Assembly (NCBI RefSeq): GCF_001855555.1
Contig: NZ_MKCT01000039.1
Location: forward strand, 62,001-126,000
Source of the DNA: Chromobacterium sphagni
Lineage (GTDB): Bacteria; Pseudomonadota; Gammaproteobacteria; Burkholderiales; Chromobacteriaceae
Reading direction: 5' to 3'
DNA length: 64,000 nucleotides
In this document: one piece after another, positions 1-7,178 of the stretch
How the letters are laid out: every line of letters begins with the position of its first letter
How positions within the stretch are numbered: the first letter of the stretch is position 1
The notes under the pieces: model-generated
What the model was told of the DNA's origin: nothing
Databases searched by the model: none
Seen by the model: the letters and a program-made list of their open reading frames with translations, nothing else
Made by a program: the position numbers and the translations under genes

Positions 1-2
1 AG

Positions 3-404
3 GCCGACGAGGCCGCTGCGGCGCGGCTATTGCAGGTGCTGGGCGATGAGCTGGCTTGGGCGGAACCGTATCCATCCAGCCTGCCGTGGCCGCGGCATCC
101 GGCCTTGCGTCAGCTGGCGCAGGCCTTGCAGGCGGAACCGGCGCGGGATTGGGATCTGCAGCGCTGGGCCGAGCATATCGGCATGTCGCGCCGCAGCCTG
201 ATCCGCCATTTTCGCGCGGAAACCGGCCTGGGAGTGGGCGAATGGCGCGAGCGGCTGCGCATGATGCGGGCGCAGGCGCTGCTGGCTGAAGGGCGTTCGG
301 TGAGTTTCTGCGCGCTGGAATTGGGATATTGCGACTGCAGCGCCTTCATCGTCGCCTTCCGCCGCTGCTTCGGCGGCACGCCGGGACGGTTTTTGTCGGA
401 CTGA
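3..404 (+). CDS. AraC-family transcriptional regulator, C-terminal part (cut by window edge)
   Basis: The frame is open to the window edge, so only the last 133 residues are seen. They contain a double helix-turn-helix of the AraC/XylS type. The first helix pair lies around LQRWAEHIGMSRRSLIRHF. The second lies around VSFCALELGYCDCSAFIVAFRRCFGGTPGRF, which carries the usual family signature (LGY, S.F...F...G.TP..F). The missing N-terminal part would hold the effector or dimerisation domain, so the ligand cannot be told. The three acetyltransferase genes downstream are on the same strand but separated by 94 bp. A regulatory link to them is possible but not shown. Confidence 0.85.
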   Translation, partial: ADEAAAARLLQVLGDELAWAEPYPSSLPWPRHPALRQLAQALQAEPARDWDLQRWAEHIGMSRRSLIRHFRAETGLGVGEWRERLRMMRAQALLAEGRSVSFCALELGYCDCSAFIVAFRRCFGGTPGRFLSD

Positions 405-498
405 AAATTATATTGCTATGCACAATAATTATTTGGCATGATGGTCTGCCGGGCCTCGCGGCGATCCCGCCGGCGCCCACCAGCTCTCGGAGACCATC

Positions 499-1023
499 AT
501 GTCCCAAGCCCAAGCTTATCTGATCCGTTCGATCGAGCCGTCCGACGCCGCCGCGCTGCACCGCATCAAGACCGCGCCCGGCGTATTTCCCAATACTTTG
601 CAGCTGCCTTATCAATCGCTGGCGGTCACTGAAAAGCAGTTGCAGGAGAAGCCGGCCAATATCCACAGCCTGGTGGCCTGTGCCGCCGACGGCGAAGTGG
701 CGGGCAATGGCGGATTGATCGTCAATGACAGGCCGCGCATCCGCCACAGCGCCAGCCTGTTCCTGGTGGTGCATGACGACTGGCAGGGCAAGGGTGTGGG
801 ATCGGCCTTGATGCGGGCGATCACCGACATGGCCGACAACTGGCTGGGCTTGATCCGCATCGAGCTGAAGGTGATACACGACAACGCCCGCGCCATCGCG
901 CTGTACGAGAAATTCGGCTTCGAATACGAGGGCAGGATGCGCCAGGAGCAGCTGCGCGCCGGCAAGCTGGAGGACGTGCTGGTGATGGCCAGGCTCAACT
1001 GGCCAGCGAGAGCGGCATCATGA
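499..1023 (+). CDS. GNAT-family N-acetyltransferase (paralogue 1 of 3)
   Basis: This 174-residue protein is a complete GNAT fold, predicted to move an acetyl group from acetyl-CoA to an unknown amine. The acetyl-CoA loop is visible as DDWQGKGVGSALM, near residue 95, matching the (R/Q)xxGxG/A pattern. It is followed by the typical ADNWLGLIRIELKVIHDNARAIALYEKFGF-like beta-strand and helix region. The start ATG follows CGGAGACCATC, a fair ribosome binding site. The stop overlaps the next start as ATGA, so paralogues 1 to 3 are probably translated together. It resembles RimJ/RimL and PhnO-like GNATs only in general terms, and the substrate is unknown. Confidence 0.9.
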   Translation: MSQAQAYLIRSIEPSDAAALHRIKTAPGVFPNTLQLPYQSLAVTEKQLQEKPANIHSLVACAADGEVAGNGGLIVNDRPRIRHSASLFLVVHDDWQGKGVGSALMRAITDMADNWLGLIRIELKVIHDNARAIALYEKFGFEYEGRMRQEQLRAGKLEDVLVMARLNWPARAAS

Positions 1024-1484
1024 ACGCTTACTCCATTCGCCATCTGGCGCCGTCCGACGCCGGGGCCGTTCACGAGATGATGAGCGATGCCGCCACTTTC
1101 GGCACCATGCTGGGCCTGCCTTATCCATCGCTGCATGAGCGCAAGGAGAGGATGCTCGCGCAGGATGGAGCCGCGCAACAACTGGTGGCGCTGAGCGGGG
1201 ACGTCGGGCTTGTGGGGACCGCGACGCTGATTCCGGCCGAGCGCGAACGCTTGCTGAGCACAGCGGAGCTGGGCATCGGCGTGCACCGCGACTGGCAAGG
1301 CCGCGGCGTGGGCAGCGCCTTGCTGGCGGCCTTGCTCGATTTGGCCGACCATTGGGTCGGCATTCGCCGGGTGGAACTGACGGTATTCGCCGACAATCGG
1401 CGCGCCTACGCGCTGCGGGATGGCGAGTATCACGACGTTTTGGCGATGGCGCGCCTGCGCGGTGCGCAAGGGGAAAGGCCATGA
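1020..1484 (+). CDS. GNAT-family N-acetyltransferase (paralogue 2 of 3, internally shortened)
   Basis: This 154-residue protein aligns along its whole length with the genes on both sides. It shares the RHLAPSDAGAVHEMM start and the RDWQGRGVGSALL acetyl-CoA loop. Near the C-terminus, however, it runs straight from RAYAL to RDGEYHDVLAMARL. It skips about 17 residues that both neighbours have, namely the YxKFGF turn and the strand after it. The loss is in frame. In other GNATs this segment forms the last strands and part of the substrate pocket, so the protein may be altered or inactive. Start and stop both overlap neighbours as ATGA. Confidence 0.85.
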   Translation: MNAYSIRHLAPSDAGAVHEMMSDAATFGTMLGLPYPSLHERKERMLAQDGAAQQLVALSGDVGLVGTATLIPAERERLLSTAELGIGVHRDWQGRGVGSALLAALLDLADHWVGIRRVELTVFADNRRAYALRDGEYHDVLAMARLRGAQGERP

Positions 1485-1999
1485 GCGATTACCGCATCCG
1501 CCATCTGGAGGCGGCTGATGCCGCCGCGCTGAGCGAGTTGATGAGGGATGACAGTGTCTATGGCAACACCTTGCAGCTCCCTCATCTGTCGCAGCAAAGC
1601 CTGGAGCGCAATATCCATCATCTGCTGCGGCCCGGGCGCTGGCAGTTGATCTGCGAATCCGCATCCGGCGAGGTGCTCGGTCATGCCGGCTTGTGGCGGC
1701 TGGATGAGCCGCGTTTGGGCCATATCGCCGGGTTGGGCATCATCGTGGGCCGCAACTGGCAGGGCAGGGGCGTCGGCAGCGCGCTGATGGCGGCGTTGAT
1801 GGATCTGGCCGACAACTGGCTGGGCCTCGCGCGCATCGAACTGACGGTGTACGCCGACAATCTGCAGGCGCAGGCCTTGTACCGCAAGTTCGGTTTTGTC
1901 GAGGAAGTGCGGATGAAGGCCCATTCCTTGCGCAACGGCGTTTACGAGGACAGCGTGCTGATGGGGCGCCTGCGTCCAGGTGGCCTGGCGGGAAACTGA
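1481..1999 (+). CDS. GNAT-family N-acetyltransferase (paralogue 3 of 3)
   Basis: This 172-residue complete GNAT protein is closely similar to the two genes before it. The acetyl-CoA loop reads RNWQGRGVGSALM and the C-terminal YRKFGF turn is intact. The ATG at 1481 is chosen over an in-frame start 129 bp upstream because it overlaps the previous stop as ATGA, follows GGGGAAAGG, and gives an N-terminus (MSDYRIRHLEAADAAALSELM) collinear with the paralogues. It ends the three-gene cluster and is followed by a strong terminator hairpin. The substrate is unknown. Confidence 0.9.
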   Translation: MSDYRIRHLEAADAAALSELMRDDSVYGNTLQLPHLSQQSLERNIHHLLRPGRWQLICESASGEVLGHAGLWRLDEPRLGHIAGLGIIVGRNWQGRGVGSALMAALMDLADNWLGLARIELTVYADNLQAQALYRKFGFVEEVRMKAHSLRNGVYEDSVLMGRLRPGGLAGN

Positions 2000-2014
2000 C
2001 AGGCCGGACGCAAA

Positions 2015-2050
2015 ACAGCGCCGTGAGCCTGCTGGCTCACGGCGCTGTTC
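2015..2050. terminator. Bidirectional rho-independent terminator
   Basis: A perfect 15-bp inverted repeat (2015-2029 and 2034-2048) with a 4-base loop lies between the convergent GNAT cluster and the small secreted-protein gene. It has an A-run before it and a T-rich stretch after it, so it can stop transcription from both sides. Confidence 0.85.
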
Positions 2051-2072
2051 TTTTACCGGCGGGAGGCGGCGC

Positions 2073-2231
2073 TTATTTTTGCGCCGGGGCTTGGGCCGGG
2101 GCTTGCTGGGTCTGCTCGGCGGCCATGCGGTCGCGCATTGCCTTCATATTGGCGTAGCCGTCGCTGCCGGCCATGGCGGCGCCGGACAACAGGATCAGGG
2201 ACAGGGCGGCAAGGGTGGTTTGTTTCAGCAT
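2073..2231 (-). CDS. Small secreted protein with AGSDG motif (paralogue A)
   Basis: This 52-residue product has a clear signal peptide: MLKQ, then a hydrophobic stretch ending in SGAAMA, with cleavage predicted before GSDG. The mature part is only about 31 residues and starts GSDGYANMKAMRDRM, followed by a Gln/Ala/Pro tail. A second gene at 3372-3548 on the same strand has the same plan (MLK, Leu-rich signal, ALAGSDG, M.AMR.RM.A, then QPAP). Shared sequence in two copies is good evidence that both are real. The function is unknown. The gene is divergent from the LysR gene at 2410, whose product is a plausible regulator. Confidence 0.72.
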   Translation of the reverse strand: MLKQTTLAALSLILLSGAAMAGSDGYANMKAMRDRMAAEQTQQAPAQAPAQK

Positions 2232-2274
2232 GGCGGTTTCCTTTATCAGTGTGTGCTTCCAGCAAATGGTTATG

Positions 2275-2291
2275 CATCAAAAATATTGATG
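2275..2291. promoter_or_regulatory. Candidate LysR operator (inverted repeat 1)
   Basis: The sequence is CATCAA-N5-TTGATG, a perfect 6-bp inverted repeat containing the T-N11-A pattern typical of LysR-family sites. It lies 44 bp upstream of the small secreted-protein gene, in the region shared with the divergent LysR gene. A second repeat with the same TCAA-N5-TTGA core lies at 2381. Confidence 0.5.
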
Positions 2292-2380
2292 TCTGCTTTG
2301 GGCTTTTTGCTGGTGTCTTGCTACGGATGCCATTCTATTCCCGGAAAGGGCGCGATAAAATCGGAAAGAACCGAACAAAG

Positions 2381-2399
2381 TATTCAAAAAAATTGAATA
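2381..2399. promoter_or_regulatory. Candidate LysR operator (inverted repeat 2)
   Basis: The sequence is TATTCAA-N5-TTGAATA, a perfect 7-bp inverted repeat with a 5-base A-rich spacer that ends 10 bp before the LysR start codon. It has the same TCAA-N5-TTGA core as the repeat at 2275. Its place at the ribosome binding region suggests autoregulation of the LysR gene. Confidence 0.5.
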
Positions 2400-2409
2400 A
2401 GGACGCGTA

Positions 2410-3309
2410 GTGAAACTGACTTTGGAAGCTTTGCAGGTGCTGGACGCTATTGAACAGCACGGCAGTTTCGCGGCGGCGGCGGAGGCGCTGTTCAAGGTGC
2501 CGTCGGCCTTGACCTATACCATCCAGAAGCTGGAGCAGGGGCTGGGCGTGGCGATCTACGACCGCAGCGGCCACCGCGCCAGGCTGACGCCTGCCGGCGA
2601 GAGGCTGCTGCGCGACGGCCGCCACTTGCTGGATGCGGCCCGCCAGCTGGAGCTTAGGGTAAGCAAGCAGGCTCAGGGCTGGGAAGACAAGCTGCGGATC
2701 GTAGTTGGGGATCTGGTCGGTTTCGAGCAATTGCTGCCGTCCATCGCCGATTTCGACCGCTTGCAGTCCGATACCCGGCTGCATTTCATCCGCGAAAGCT
2801 TCGGCGGCATCTGGGACGCCTTGTACGACGACCGCGCCGATCTGGTGATAGGCGCGCCCAACCAGCCGCCGCCGGGGGACTATTTCACCCGCAATATCGG
2901 CGATTACAATTTCGCGCTGGTGGTGGCTGCCGGGCATCCGCTGGCCGATGCGCCCAATCCCTTGCCGCCGCATGCGCTGCGCCGCCACCGCGCGGTGGCG
3001 GTGGGAGACACTTCGCGCCGCTTGCCGGCGCGCACCGGCGGCCTGCTGGAGGGACAGCAGGTGCTGACCGTGCACAGCAGCCAGGCCAAGCTCAAGGCCA
3101 TTCTGGCCGGGCTGGGCAGCGGCCATCTGCCGCGCTCGCATGTACAGCCCTGGTTGGACAGCGGCCAGCTGGTGGAAAAGGAGGAAGAGGAAAACGGCAG
3201 CTTTCCGCCGATGTGCTTCGCCTGGCGGCTGGAGCAGCCGGGCCGGGCCTTGCAGTGGTTTATCCAGCGGCTGGAGCGGGCGGTGGCGGAGCGGGAGCTG
3301 ACCATCTGA
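2410..3309 (+). CDS. LysR-family transcriptional regulator, YhaJ-like
   Basis: This 299-residue protein has an N-terminal winged helix-turn-helix (TLEALQVLDAIEQHGSFAAA, then VPSALTYTIQKLEQ..L...DRSGHRARLTPAGE) and a substrate-binding C-terminal domain. From memory, the N-terminus resembles E. coli YhaJ (TLEAL.V.DAI...GSFAAAA..L..VPSAL.YT.QKLE). YhaJ responds to nitroaromatic breakdown products, but the ligand here cannot be inferred. The GTG start follows AATAAGGACGCGTA, which includes AAGGA. The gene is divergent from small secreted protein A and convergent with its paralogue B. The flanking inverted repeats suggest it controls itself and at least gene A. Confidence 0.88.
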   Translation: MKLTLEALQVLDAIEQHGSFAAAAEALFKVPSALTYTIQKLEQGLGVAIYDRSGHRARLTPAGERLLRDGRHLLDAARQLELRVSKQAQGWEDKLRIVVGDLVGFEQLLPSIADFDRLQSDTRLHFIRESFGGIWDALYDDRADLVIGAPNQPPPGDYFTRNIGDYNFALVVAAGHPLADAPNPLPPHALRRHRAVAVGDTSRRLPARTGGLLEGQQVLTVHSSQAKLKAILAGLGSGHLPRSHVQPWLDSGQLVEKEEEENGSFPPMCFAWRLEQPGRALQWFIQRLERAVAERELTI

Positions 3310-3327
3310 TCCGGCAGGTATGAAAAC

Positions 3328-3351
3328 GCCTGCCGCGGTTTGGCGGCAGGC
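3328..3351. terminator. Hairpin between convergent genes
   Basis: A 9-bp perfect stem (GCCTGCCGC / GCGGCAGGC) with a 6-base loop lies just after the LysR stop. On the minus strand it is followed by GTTTTC, so it mainly serves the small gene at 3372-3548, with weaker support for the plus strand. Confidence 0.6.
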
Positions 3352-3371
3352 GGCGTGCGCAATGCGGGGAC

Positions 3372-3548
3372 TCAGCGGTCTGAGGGGATGGAGTTGAACT
3401 GCGGCACCGTGGGCGCCGGCTGGTTGTGCAATTGGGCGTCCATCCGTCCGCGCATCGCCCACATCACCGACAGGCCGTCGCTGCCGGCCAGCGCCGATGC
3501 GGAAAGTAGCAGAAGGGACAGGGAACTGGCGATTATGGTCTTCAACAT
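3372..3548 (-). CDS. Small secreted protein with AGSDG motif (paralogue B)
   Basis: This 58-residue product begins MLKTIIASSLSLLLLS and has signal-peptide cleavage predicted after SALA. The mature part begins GSDGLSVMWAMRGRM and ends in a Pro-rich tail. The arrangement and the residues AGSDG...M.AMR.RM.A....QPAP are shared with the gene at 2073-2231. The start ATG is preceded on the minus strand by AAGGATAAAGCC, a good ribosome binding site. No enzyme or structural motif is recognised. It is predicted to be a small periplasmic or exported peptide. The 250 bp upstream of it hold no inverted repeat like the two next to the LysR gene. Confidence 0.7.
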   Translation of the reverse strand: MLKTIIASSLSLLLLSASALAGSDGLSVMWAMRGRMDAQLHNQPAPTVPQFNSIPSDR

Positions 3549-3800
3549 GGCTTTATCCTTATCGCTAACTTGGAATTAGGCCGCGTCAAGCCGCTGTGGG
3601 CAGATGAAGCTAGGTTGGGCAGCAGTTTGGCTCCGGTCATCGGCGCCGCAGCCTCGGGGCTGAGGCGCTGATTGCAGTGTAGACAGTGTCAGAGGTTTTG
3701 ACATGTGTGCAATTGCAAACATCTTTTTAGAATCATCGTCTTGCAAGCATGCTGGCTTTATGACAATGCGGCGGCTCCATGGGCGGTAGCCGCCGCCGTG

Positions 3801-5045
3801 CTAGATGTCCTGGCCTTCGACGATGCCGTCGTGGCTGGCGGCGCGGCGCGGCAGGATCAGATTGAGGCCTATGGCCAGCAAGGAGCACAGGCCGACGCCG
3901 GCCAGCGCGAAATCGCCCAGCTTCAGCGTCAGGCCGCCGATGCCGGCGGTGAGCACCACCGAAATGATCACCAGATTGCGTGGCTCCATCAGATCCACCT
4001 TGGCTTCAATCAGGGTCTTCAGGCCGATGGAGGCGATGGTGCCGAACAGCAGCACCATGATGCCGCCCATCACCGGCATCGGGATGGACTGCAAAAGCGC
4101 GTTGAATTTGCCGAAGAAGGCCATCGCGATGGCGAAGACCGCCGCCCAGGTCATGGTCACCGGGTTGAAGTTGCGGGTGATCATCACCGCGCCGGTTACT
4201 TCGGCGTAGGTGGTCACCGGCGGGCCGCCGATCAGGCCGGCCACGCACACGCCCAGGCCGTCGCCGGCCAGCGTGCGGTGCAGGCCGGGGCTCTTGGTGT
4301 AGTCCTTGCCGGTGACGCCGCCTATCGCCATCACGCCGCCGATGTGCTCGATGGCCGGGGCGATGGCCACCGGCAGCATGAAAGCCGCCGCCGCCCAGTT
4401 GACTTCCGGGCTGTGGAAGGCGGGCAGCGCCAGCCAGGGCGCGTCGGCCAGCTTGGCGAAATCCACTGCGCCCATGAACGCGGCGGCGATGTAGCCGACG
4501 ATCACGCCGGCCAGGATGGGCACCAGCTTGAACATGCCGCGGGCGTAGATGGAGACGATGATGGTGGTGGCCAGCGAGATGGCCGCCAGCAGCAGCGAAG
4601 TTTCATACGGCAGCAGCTGTTTGCCGCCGGCCTGGCCCATCGCCATGCCGGAGGCGGCGGTGGCGACGCTCAGGCCGATGATCATGATCACCGGGCCGAT
4701 CACCACCGGCGGCAGCAGCGTGTTCACCAGCGCCATGCCGCGCCAGCGCACGATGGCGGCGAAGACGAAATACATGAAGCCGGCGGCGAACAGGCCGAAC
4801 ATGGTGGCACCCTGGCCCCAGGTGTGGATGGAATAGATGATGGGGCCGATAAAAGCGAACGAGGAGCCGAGGAAAATCGGCACCTGGCGCCCGGTGCAGA
4901 CCTGGAACAGCAGGGTGCCGATGCCGGCGCCCAGCAGTGCCATCGCCGGGTTCAGGCCGGTGAGCAGCGGCACCAGCACCAGCGCGCCGAAGGCGACGAA
5001 CAGGATCTGGGCGCCGGACACCGCCAGCTTCAGTTGTTGCATCAT
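3801..5045 (-). CDS. uraA: Uracil permease (NCS2 family)
   Basis: This 414-residue, very hydrophobic protein has about 14 predicted membrane segments and matches the UraA/NCS2 uracil:proton symporter. Visible family features are IFLGSSFAFIGPI in the third segment region, the IEHIGGVMAIGGVTGKDY stretch with the conserved substrate-contacting Glu (AIEHIGG), and the GGPPVTTYAEVTGAVMITR segment. The inner-membrane protein would bring in uracil for Upp, encoded upstream in the same direction at 6300-6932. The gap to the preceding gene is 46 bp. Two ATG codons occur in a row at the start, and AAGGAAAC lies just upstream. Confidence 0.93.
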   Translation of the reverse strand: MMQQLKLAVSGAQILFVAFGALVLVPLLTGLNPAMALLGAGIGTLLFQVCTGRQVPIFLGSSFAFIGPIIYSIHTWGQGATMFGLFAAGFMYFVFAAIVRWRGMALVNTLLPPVVIGPVIMIIGLSVATAASGMAMGQAGGKQLLPYETSLLLAAISLATTIIVSIYARGMFKLVPILAGVIVGYIAAAFMGAVDFAKLADAPWLALPAFHSPEVNWAAAAFMLPVAIAPAIEHIGGVMAIGGVTGKDYTKSPGLHRTLAGDGLGVCVAGLIGGPPVTTYAEVTGAVMITRNFNPVTMTWAAVFAIAMAFFGKFNALLQSIPMPVMGGIMVLLFGTIASIGLKTLIEAKVDLMEPRNLVIISVVLTAGIGGLTLKLGDFALAGVGLCSLLAIGLNLILPRRAASHDGIVEGQDI

Positions 5046-5091
5046 GATTGGTGTTTCCTTGTGGTGAGTCTCTTGTTCAAAGCTTTTGGGC

Positions 5092-5733
5092 TTACACGGT
5101 GCAATACATCACCGCTTGCGCCAGCGTGTTGTCGACATCGGCTGCCACGCCGCTGCGCCGTTTGAAATCCAGCACCATCTGCCGCACCGCCTGATAGCAC
5201 TCGAAGCCGGGCGTGGCCTGGTAATGGATGTCCACCCCCAGCCGCGCCGCCACCTTCTTGACCGTCGTCGGCTTGACGCAAACGTGGAACTGCGGATCGA
5301 AGCAGGCCAGGAAGCAGCTGACGATCGGCCATTTGCCGGCGTTGGCCTTGGGGTCGTTGCGCGCCAGGCGCAGCGTTTCGACGTAGGCGGCGAAACTGTC
5401 CGGGCCGAAGTCGTGCAGCGCGCCGCGCAGCGACTCGACGAAGGGCAGGTTCAGATCGCGATAGTCCATGTAGTTGCGGAAGGCGATTTTCTCGAAAGTG
5501 CTGACCGTGGTGGCCAGCGAGATGATCTGGCGACAGGCCTGGGTGACTTCCGCCAGCTTGCCGCTGGCCAGCGCCGCATCCAGCTTGTCGCGGCTCAATT
5601 CGCGCTGGCACAGCGCCTCGGCCTTGGCGTAGCTTTTATGCTTGCGCGCGAGCGCCAGCCAGTCCGGGTCTTGGAAGCCGCCAGGGAAGCGGGCGAGAAA
5701 ATCGGCGTCGATCTGGGCGTAGCGGTCCATCAT
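5092..5733 (-). CDS. Conserved protein of unknown function in uracil operon
   Basis: This 213-residue soluble protein has no signal peptide or membrane segment, and I do not recognise the family. It is moderately charged, with several short conserved-looking stretches (FEKIAFRNYMDYRDLNLPFVESLRGAL, WPIVSCFLACFDPQFHVCVKPTTVKK). The second is rich in Cys and aromatic residues. The start overlaps the stop of the GNAT gene as ATGA and has a good site (GAAGGAGCCGCAGA). It therefore sits in a probable upp-GNAT-this gene-uraA operon, which suggests, without proving, a role in pyrimidine handling. Confidence 0.8.
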   Translation of the reverse strand: MMDRYAQIDADFLARFPGGFQDPDWLALARKHKSYAKAEALCQRELSRDKLDAALASGKLAEVTQACRQIISLATTVSTFEKIAFRNYMDYRDLNLPFVESLRGALHDFGPDSFAAYVETLRLARNDPKANAGKWPIVSCFLACFDPQFHVCVKPTTVKKVAARLGVDIHYQATPGFECYQAVRQMVLDFKRRSGVAADVDNTLAQAVMYCTV

Positions 5734-6221
5734 TCTGCGGCTCCTTCGCGGGCGAAGAGAGGCGTGCTGAGAATTTGCGACTGCGCGGCCATGCCGTGGC
5801 GGGCATAGAAGCCTTGCGCGGCCTGGTTGAACTGCATCACTTCCAGCCGGATTTCGTCCGCCTGGCTGGCGCGCGCCCAGTCCTTGGCGGCGCGCAGCAG
5901 CGCCGAGCCGACGCCAGCGCGGCGGCGCGCCTCGTCCACCACCAGGGTGTTCAGCTTGCAGATGCGGCGCGGCAGCAGGAAGGGCAGGGATGGAGTCAGC
6001 AGCTGCAGCGTGGCGAAGCCTGCCGGCAGGCCGTCGATTTCGGCCAGCAGCATGGTCCTGCCATCGCCGTCCAGGACTTCGGTCCAGAAAGCCCGGTCGG
6101 CCGCGGCATCCGCCTCGGCCCGGAACAGCGCGGGCAGCGCCAGGTGATGCTGGCGGTTGATCTGCGCGGCCAGCCGGCAGACGGCGTCGATATCCCGCGG
6201 TTCAGCCTGGCGTATCAGCAT
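5730..6221 (-). CDS. GNAT-family N-acetyltransferase
   Basis: This is a 163-residue GNAT protein. It opens MLIRQAEPRDIDAVCRLAAQI, the usual GNAT first strand and helix. It has the acetyl-CoA loop RRRAGVGSALLRAAKDWA and a C-terminal EVMQFNQAAQGFYARHGM. The frame is open upstream to an ATG at 6293, only 6 bp after the upp stop, which would add 24 residues without GNAT similarity. I prefer 6221 on family length, but neither start has a strong ribosome binding site. The gene lies inside the upp-uraA operon, and its substrate is unknown. Confidence 0.85.
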   Translation of the reverse strand: MLIRQAEPRDIDAVCRLAAQINRQHHLALPALFRAEADAAADRAFWTEVLDGDGRTMLLAEIDGLPAGFATLQLLTPSLPFLLPRRICKLNTLVVDEARRRAGVGSALLRAAKDWARASQADEIRLEVMQFNQAAQGFYARHGMAAQSQILSTPLFAREGAAE

Positions 6222-6299
6222 GATGTCGGCGTCCGTGGCGCTTGCAAAAACGCCGCCGGTCGCAAAAGCAACGGGCGGCGTGTCGGGGGGCATCGGAGA

Positions 6300-6932
6300 T
6301 CAGACCTGCTTGGTGCCGAAAATCTTGTCGCCGGCGTCGCCCAGGCCCGGGATGATGTAGCCGTGCTCGTTCAGGTGGCTGTCCAGCGAGGCGGCGTAGA
6401 TCTGCACGTCCGGGTGGGCGTCGTTGACGATCTGCACGCCTTCCGGCGCGGCCACCATCACCACCGCCTTGATGGTCTTGCAGCCGTTGCGCTTGAGCAG
6501 GTCTATGGTGGCGACCAGCGAGCCTCCGGTGGCCAGCATCGGGTCGATGATGATGGCGATGCGCTCGTCCAGATTGCCGACGAACTTCTCGAAGTAGGAT
6601 ACCGGTGCCAGCGTTTCTTCGTTGCGGGCCAGACCCACCACGCTGATCTTGGCCGACGGCACCAGGTCCAGCACGCCGTCCAGCATGCCGATGCCGGCGC
6701 GCAGGATGGGCACCACGGTGACTTTCTTGCCCTTGATCTGCTTGACGTCTATCTTGCCGCACCAGCCGTCGATGGTGACGCTTTCCAATTCGAAATCGCG
6801 GGTGGCCTCGTAGGCGAGCAGGCGCGCCAATTCCTGGGTCAGCTGGCGGAACTTCATGGTGCTGGTGTCCGCTTCGCGCAACAGGCCCAGCTTGTGCTGT
6901 ACCAGCGGGTGATCGACGATGGTGATGTTCAA
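6300..6932 (-). CDS. upp: Uracil phosphoribosyltransferase
   Basis: This 210-residue enzyme makes UMP from uracil and PRPP in pyrimidine salvage. It begins [19 protein letters not shown] after the start codon. It has the PRPP-binding loop [19 protein letters not shown] and ends with the uracil-binding part [16 protein letters not shown]. The start is a TTG at 6932, chosen because AGGGAG lies 6 bases upstream and the product length matches the family (208 in E. coli). There is no ATG nearby. It is first in a minus-strand operon that ends with uraA. A GC-rich hairpin at 7011-7030 lies in the leader. Confidence 0.95.
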   Translation of the reverse strand: MNITIVDHPLVQHKLGLLREADTSTMKFRQLTQELARLLAYEATRDFELESVTIDGWCGKIDVKQIKGKKVTVVPILRAGIGMLDGVLDLVPSAKISVVGLARNEETLAPVSYFEKFVGNLDERIAIIIDPMLATGGSLVATIDLLKRNGCKTIKAVVMVAAPEGVQIVNDAHPDVQIYAASLDSHLNEHGYIIPGLGDAGDKIFGTKQV

Positions 6933-7010
6933 TTCTGGCTCCCTACCTTGGCAAAAAGCTGCTTGCCGCGGGGTTTCGCATGGCAAACAGCTTTCGAATA
7001 CATATGACAG

Positions 7011-7030
7011 CGGCAGCCGCAGGGCTGCCG
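7011..7030 (-). promoter_or_regulatory. Hairpin in upp leader
   Basis: A perfect 8-bp stem (CGGCAGCC / GGCTGCCG) with a 4-base loop lies about 80 bp upstream of the upp start. On the minus strand no U-run follows, so it is not a standard terminator. It could be a leader structure affecting expression, since upp and uraA are often controlled through leaders. This is only a suggestion. Confidence 0.3.
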
Positions 7031-7131
7031 TGGGGGGTATGGGCAGATATTCTAACGCTTCTTGCCGCCTGAAATCCACTGGGAAAATCCGGGGGCGGAC
7101 GATGGGACGGCGTTGTCGTCGCCAAGAAACG

Positions 7132-7156
7132 ACCCACCCGGCCTGGGCCGGTGGGT
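7132..7156 (-). terminator. Probable terminator after grxD
   Basis: The hairpin pairs ACCCACC with GGTGGGT, with further GC pairing inside around a single-base bulge. It lies 23 bp after the grxD stop. On the minus strand it is followed by CGTTTCTTGG, a weak U-tract. Confidence 0.5.
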
Positions 7157-7178
7157 GTGGCAGGCTGCGGATCTGTGC

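Noticed and set aside
2232-2280. Longer frame for the small secreted protein in the region 2053-2280
   Set aside because: That frame gives an Arg/Pro-rich product without a signal peptide. The frame at 2073-2231 has the signal and a paralogue.
3768-3796. Inverted repeat after uraA as a terminator
   Set aside because: It is a 9-bp stem with an 11-base loop but no U-tract on either strand. It is too weak to call.
3705-5165. 486-residue open frame antisense to uraA
   Set aside because: It is a shadow rich in His, Gln, Gly and Asp with no membrane or domain pattern.
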